Assembly (NCBI GenBank): GCA_009778865.1 | Contig: WRFJ01000040.1 | Span: 1-7,207 of the forward strand | From: Chloroflexota bacterium | GTDB taxonomy: Bacteria > Chloroflexota > Dehalococcoidia > Dehalococcoidales > WRFJ01 | DNA length: 7,207 bases | Direction of reading: 5' to 3' | Shown here: positions 5,174-7,207 of the stretch, in pieces | How positions within the stretch are numbered: position 1 is the stretch's first letter | Layout of the letters: each line of letters begins with the position of its first letter | Program-made: the position numbers and the translations under genes | Notes under the pieces: model-generated | Database searches by the model: none | The model's input: the letters and a program-made list of their open reading frames with translations, nothing else | What the model was told of the DNA's origin: nothing

Positions 5174-5342
5174 TTCTCCTCCTAAATTTTTTATAAATTA
5201 AAGCTCTTACCTTTCGCCAAGGTAAGAGCTTAATATTAAAGCAAAGCTAAAATCTTAAGAACTCTTATCCTCGGAGGGCGGTTTATAAAAAACCATTAAG
5301 CTTAAATATATCTAAGCACCGACTGTCTATGGATAAACAGTT
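5174..5342 (-). promoter_or_regulatory. L10-type ribosomal protein leader
   Basis: The 5' untranslated region of rplJ, about 169 nt from the predicted start at 5342. On the minus strand AGACAGTCGGTGC (5328-5316), GCTTAATGG (about 5302-5294) and CCGCCCTCCGAGG (5281-5269) follow in the order and spacing seen in the L10 leader RNA that binds L10-L7/L12 (Rfam family L10_leader). A hairpin at 5201-5231 comes before the ribosome binding site. The block resemblance is from memory of the consensus; a covariance-model scan would settle it. Confidence 0.7.
5201..5231 (-). other. Strong hairpin before rplJ, possible attenuator
   Basis: A perfect 13-bp stem (5201-5213 with 5219-5231) with a 5-nt loop, GGCGA on the minus strand. 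On that strand it is followed by CTTTAATTTAT, T-rich but broken by A, then an A run and the ribosome binding site. It could be a weak attenuator linked to the upstream L10-binding structure, or an RNA processing or stability element. Confidence 0.6.
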
Positions 5343-5348
5343 TTATAA

Positions 5349-5377
5349 ATTATATGTTCTTAACTTTTAAAAGTCAA
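5349..5377 (-). promoter_or_regulatory. Near-consensus sigma-70 promoter for rplJ-rplL
   Basis: On the minus strand TTGACT (5377-5372) and TATAAT (5354-5349) are separated by exactly 17 bp, matching 11 of 12 consensus positions. It lies just after the rplA stop codon. Transcription is predicted to start near 5342, just upstream of the L10-type leader, which is where such a leader needs its promoter. Confidence 0.8.
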
Positions 5378-5388
5378 CCCGACAGAAA

Positions 5389-6099
5389 TTAGCTCGCACC
5401 GCTGATTTGTTTAAGGTCCAAGAAAATACCGGGGCCCATAGTGGAACTTACCGAAATACTCTTAATGTAAGAGCCTTTTAGTCCTTGAGGCTTACTTTTT
5501 ATAATAGCCTCAAGAAGGGCCTGAATATTCTCGGCAATTTGAGCTTCGGAGAAGCTTACTTTACCTACCGGACAGTGGATGATAGCCGTTCTGTCCAACT
5601 TGTATTCTACGCGGCCTTTGCGAGCCTCGTCAATAGCTCTGGCAATATCAGCCGGAGCTACCACCGTACCATTTTTAGGATTGGGCATCAAACCTTTTCT
5701 GCCCAGAACTTTACCAAGTTTACCGACTTTGCCCATCATGTCAGGGGTAGCGATAGCTACATCAAAATCGGTCCATTCTTCACCGGTAATTTTCTCAATA
5801 AGATCATCGGCACCTACAAAATCAGCGCCGGCGTCTTTAGCCAATTTTTGTCCGTCAGCCTGAGCAAAAACCAATATGCGTACGGTTTTGCCTAAACCAG
5901 CTGGCAAAAGAGCAACACCGCGAACCTGTTGCTGGGCATTGCGGGGGTCAACGCCCATGCGCAAATGCATTTCCACGGTCTCGTCAAACTTAGCGGGAGC
6001 TGCTTTTTTAACCAAAGACGATGCCTCCGCCACTGAATAGGCGGTGGTACGATCGACTTGGGCAGCAGCAGTACTGTATGCTTTACCACGTTTTGCCAT
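5389..6099 (-). CDS. rplA: 50S ribosomal protein L1
   Basis: A 236-aa protein of the L1 stalk that binds 23S rRNA and helps release deacylated tRNA from the E site; in many bacteria it also represses its own operon. Domain I is split around domain II as usual. Visible marks are F-D-E-T-V-E (38-43), the D-P-R-N-A-x-Q-Q-V-R-G block (51-61), G-K-T-V-R-I-L-V-F-A (70-79) and the signature loop around 124-147 (G-K-L-G-x-x-L-G-R-x-G-L-M-P-N-P-K-x-G-T-V). The ending contains the S-T-M-G-P-G-I segment. The length is normal. The start ATG has AGGTGG at 6114-6109, 9 nt upstream. It follows rplK by 35 nt. Confidence 0.97.
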   Translation of the reverse strand: MAKRGKAYSTAAAQVDRTTAYSVAEASSLVKKAAPAKFDETVEMHLRMGVDPRNAQQQVRGVALLPAGLGKTVRILVFAQADGQKLAKDAGADFVGADDLIEKITGEEWTDFDVAIATPDMMGKVGKLGKVLGRKGLMPNPKNGTVVAPADIARAIDEARKGRVEYKLDRTAIIHCPVGKVSFSEAQIAENIQALLEAIIKSKPQGLKGSYIKSISVSSTMGPGIFLDLKQISGAS

Positions 6100-6134
6100 T
6101 TTAGTCTTCCACCTTTAAATTAATATTTTAAAAA

Positions 6135-6566
6135 CTACTCTTCAACTTTAATACCCATACTGCGAGCGGTGCCCAAGATAACCTTGGTAGCACCGTCTAA
6201 GTCCACAGCGTTTAAATCGGGCATTTTGGTCTGTGCTATCTCACGGGCTTTAGCCATAGGAATATATTTATAAGGCTCTTTACCGGGAGTAGAAGCACCT
6301 TTAACACCCATAGCCATTTTAATCATCTCGGCAGCCGGAGGAGTCTTGGTAACAAAGGTAAACGAGTTGTCAGCATAGATGGTGATTTCGGCGGGGATAA
6401 CTTGACCTGACATAGAAGCCGTGCGTTCGTTATATTCCTTGCAAAAACCCATGATATTGATACCATGCTGACCAAGAGCGGGGCCCACGGGAGGAGCAGG
6501 AGTAGCTACGCCGGCTTTCAATTGTAGTTTAACGATCGCTTTTATTTTTTTAGATTTAGGTGCCAT
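6135..6566 (-). CDS. rplK: 50S ribosomal protein L11
   Basis: A 143-aa protein of the GTPase-associated centre, next to L10 on 23S rRNA; it is needed for RelA activation in bacteria that have it and is the target region of thiopeptides. The N-terminal domain shows the hallmark P-A-P-P-V-G-P-A-L-G-Q-H-G-I-N-I-M-x-F-C (23-42), including the proline-rich turn. The C-terminal RNA-binding domain contains the G-x-x-x-P-G-K segment and the D-L-N-A-x-D-L-x-x-A block. The ribosome binding site AAAAGGAG (6580-6573) is 6 nt from ATG. It lies 76 nt after nusG and is probably cotranscribed with nusG and rplA. Confidence 0.97.
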   Translation of the reverse strand: MAPKSKKIKAIVKLQLKAGVATPAPPVGPALGQHGINIMGFCKEYNERTASMSGQVIPAEITIYADNSFTFVTKTPPAAEMIKMAMGVKGASTPGKEPYKYIPMAKAREIAQTKMPDLNAVDLDGATKVILGTARSMGIKVEE

Positions 6567-6599
6567 GTACTTCTCCTTTTAAATTTACAAAAGCCAAGC

Positions 6600-6622
6600 C
6601 TACTCTCATTTTTATAGAGTAG
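6600..6622 (-). other. Small hairpin between nusG and rplK
   Basis: A 7-bp stem (6600-6606 with 6616-6622) with a 9-nt AT-rich loop. No T run follows directly on the minus strand, so it is unlikely to stop transcription. It sits 34 nt before the rplK start codon and could be a processing or L1-responsive element; I do not see a clear copy of the L1 rRNA site. Confidence 0.35.
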
Positions 6623-6642
6623 AAGTTAAAATAAAAAGAATT

Positions 6643-7161
6643 TTACAGTCTTTCCACTTGCAAAAAATCCAGCTCTACCGGAGTCTCGCGACCAAATAGG
6701 GAGAGAAGCACTTTGACTTTACCCTTTTCGGTATTGATTTCATCTACCGCGCCAATAAACTCGGCAAAAGGGCCGTCAACAACCCTGACGCTCTGACCAA
6801 CAGTAAAGGCCAATTTGACCTTGGGAAGTTCAGTAGTCATCTGTTTTAAAATTCTGTCTACTTCATTTTGCTGTAAAGGAGCCGGTTTATTGCCGCTAGA
6901 AACAAAACCGGTCACGCCAGGAGTGTTGCGTACAATATGCCATGTAGTATCGTTTAAAAGCATTTGCACTATAACATAACCCGGCAATATCTTACGGCTG
7001 ACCGTTTTTCTTTCACCGTTTTTTACCTCGACTTCGTCTTCCTTGGGAATGACAACATCGCCAATCTCGGTGCCTAAATCCAAAGATTTTTTACGTTCTT
7101 CCAGATTTTTTAACACACGTTCTTCATGGCCAGAGTAGGTATGAACGGCATACCATTTCAT
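6643..7161 (-). CDS. nusG: Transcription termination/antitermination factor NusG
   Basis: A 172-aa elongation factor that binds RNA polymerase across the cleft and links it to Rho or to the ribosome. The NGN domain (about 1-108) opens with K-W-Y-A-V-H-T-Y-S-G-H-E and contains L-P-G-Y-V and V-R-N-T-P-G-V-T-G-F-V. The KOW domain (about 122-150) has G-x-x-V-R-V-x-D-G-P-F-A-x-F-x-G. The length is normal. I use ATG 7161, which puts K-W-Y at the usual distance from the start, but its GGAAG is only 2 nt away. An in-frame TTG at 7170 would add three residues and has AAAGGA 12 nt upstream. The start is therefore uncertain by three codons. Confidence 0.95.
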   Translation of the reverse strand: MKWYAVHTYSGHEERVLKNLEERKKSLDLGTEIGDVVIPKEDEVEVKNGERKTVSRKILPGYVIVQMLLNDTTWHIVRNTPGVTGFVSSGNKPAPLQQNEVDRILKQMTTELPKVKLAFTVGQSVRVVDGPFAEFIGAVDEINTEKGKVKVLLSLFGRETPVELDFLQVERL

Positions 7162-7186
7162 ATCTTCCAACTTATTTCAAATTCCT

Positions 7187-7207
7187 TTACAGTACGGTAA
7201 ATATCCC
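7187..7207 (-). CDS. Possible secE 3' end, cut by the window edge
   Basis: Reading leftward from the window edge, one frame gives six mostly hydrophobic residues (G-I-F-T-V-L) and a TAA at 7189-7187, followed 16 nt later by the first possible nusG start. SecE, a small membrane subunit of the Sec translocase, usually precedes nusG and ends in or near a membrane helix. Six residues are too few to identify it. Another frame stays open up to a TGA overlapping the nusG ATG. The call rests mainly on gene order. Confidence 0.25.
   Translation of the reverse strand, partial: GIFTVL

Noticed and set aside
4297..5895. Plus-strand frames opposite rplL, rplJ and rplA
   Set aside because: They are antisense shadows of unmistakable ribosomal protein genes; their low-complexity Ala/Ser composition reflects the complementary strand.
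5892..6089. 65-codon minus-strand frame overlapping rplA
   Set aside because: It lies in a different frame within rplA, has no independent ribosome binding site, and reads as an out-of-frame copy of the L1 coding region.
1..7207. CRISPR array, tRNA or rRNA gene, toxin-antitoxin pair, or phage module
   Set aside because: I saw no regularly spaced repeats, cloverleaf-like segments, rRNA-like conserved blocks or paired small genes of those types on either strand.

Overview
The window is a bacterial chromosome segment of moderate-to-low GC that uses the standard code. Its right half (about 4190-7207, all minus strand) is a conserved translation/transcription cluster read nusG > rplK > rplA > [internal promoter and L10-type leader] > rplJ > rplL > terminator. 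The left half holds accessory genes: a DUF502-type membrane protein, a small two-helix membrane protein, a coiled-coil zinc-ribbon protein, two small secreted lipoproteins and one insertion sequence of the IS1595/IS1016 type. The NusG, L1 and DUF502 sequences look most like Chloroflexota, possibly Dehalococcoidia. That is an impression from residue patterns, not a search result.

Layout. 1-231: a minus-strand promoter (extended -10) runs almost directly into an intrinsic terminator at the left edge. A 12-bp tandem repeat then lies upstream of the DUF502 gene. 232-999 (+) and 1004-1252 (-) are convergent, with stop codons 4 bp apart. 1253-1430 is a divergent promoter region. 1431-1895 (+) is the zinc-ribbon gene with its own terminator. 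1993-2619 (+) and 3541-4023 (+) are lipoproteins that share a similar sequence pattern, and the IS at 2768-3513 sits between them. 4024-4253 separates the accessory block from rplL. It holds a strong two-way terminator and a short open frame that may be a gene remnant.

How the parts work together. NusG is a transcription elongation factor. L11 and L1 form and border the GTPase-associated and L1-stalk regions of the 50S subunit, and L10 with L7/L12 forms the stalk. A near-consensus sigma-70 promoter (TTGACT-17-TATAAT) lies between rplA and rplJ and would start a transcript of about 169 nt before rplJ. That leader carries sequence blocks resembling the known L10 leader, so rplJ-rplL is probably transcribed separately and autoregulated by L10. 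rpoB does not follow rplL here.

The most notable observation is the insertion sequence. Its terminal inverted repeats are perfect over 21 bp and its reading frame is full length, yet the first catalytic aspartate is replaced by asparagine and a conserved tryptophan near the third catalytic position by glycine. No target-site duplication is visible. I found no clear new defence or metabolic system.
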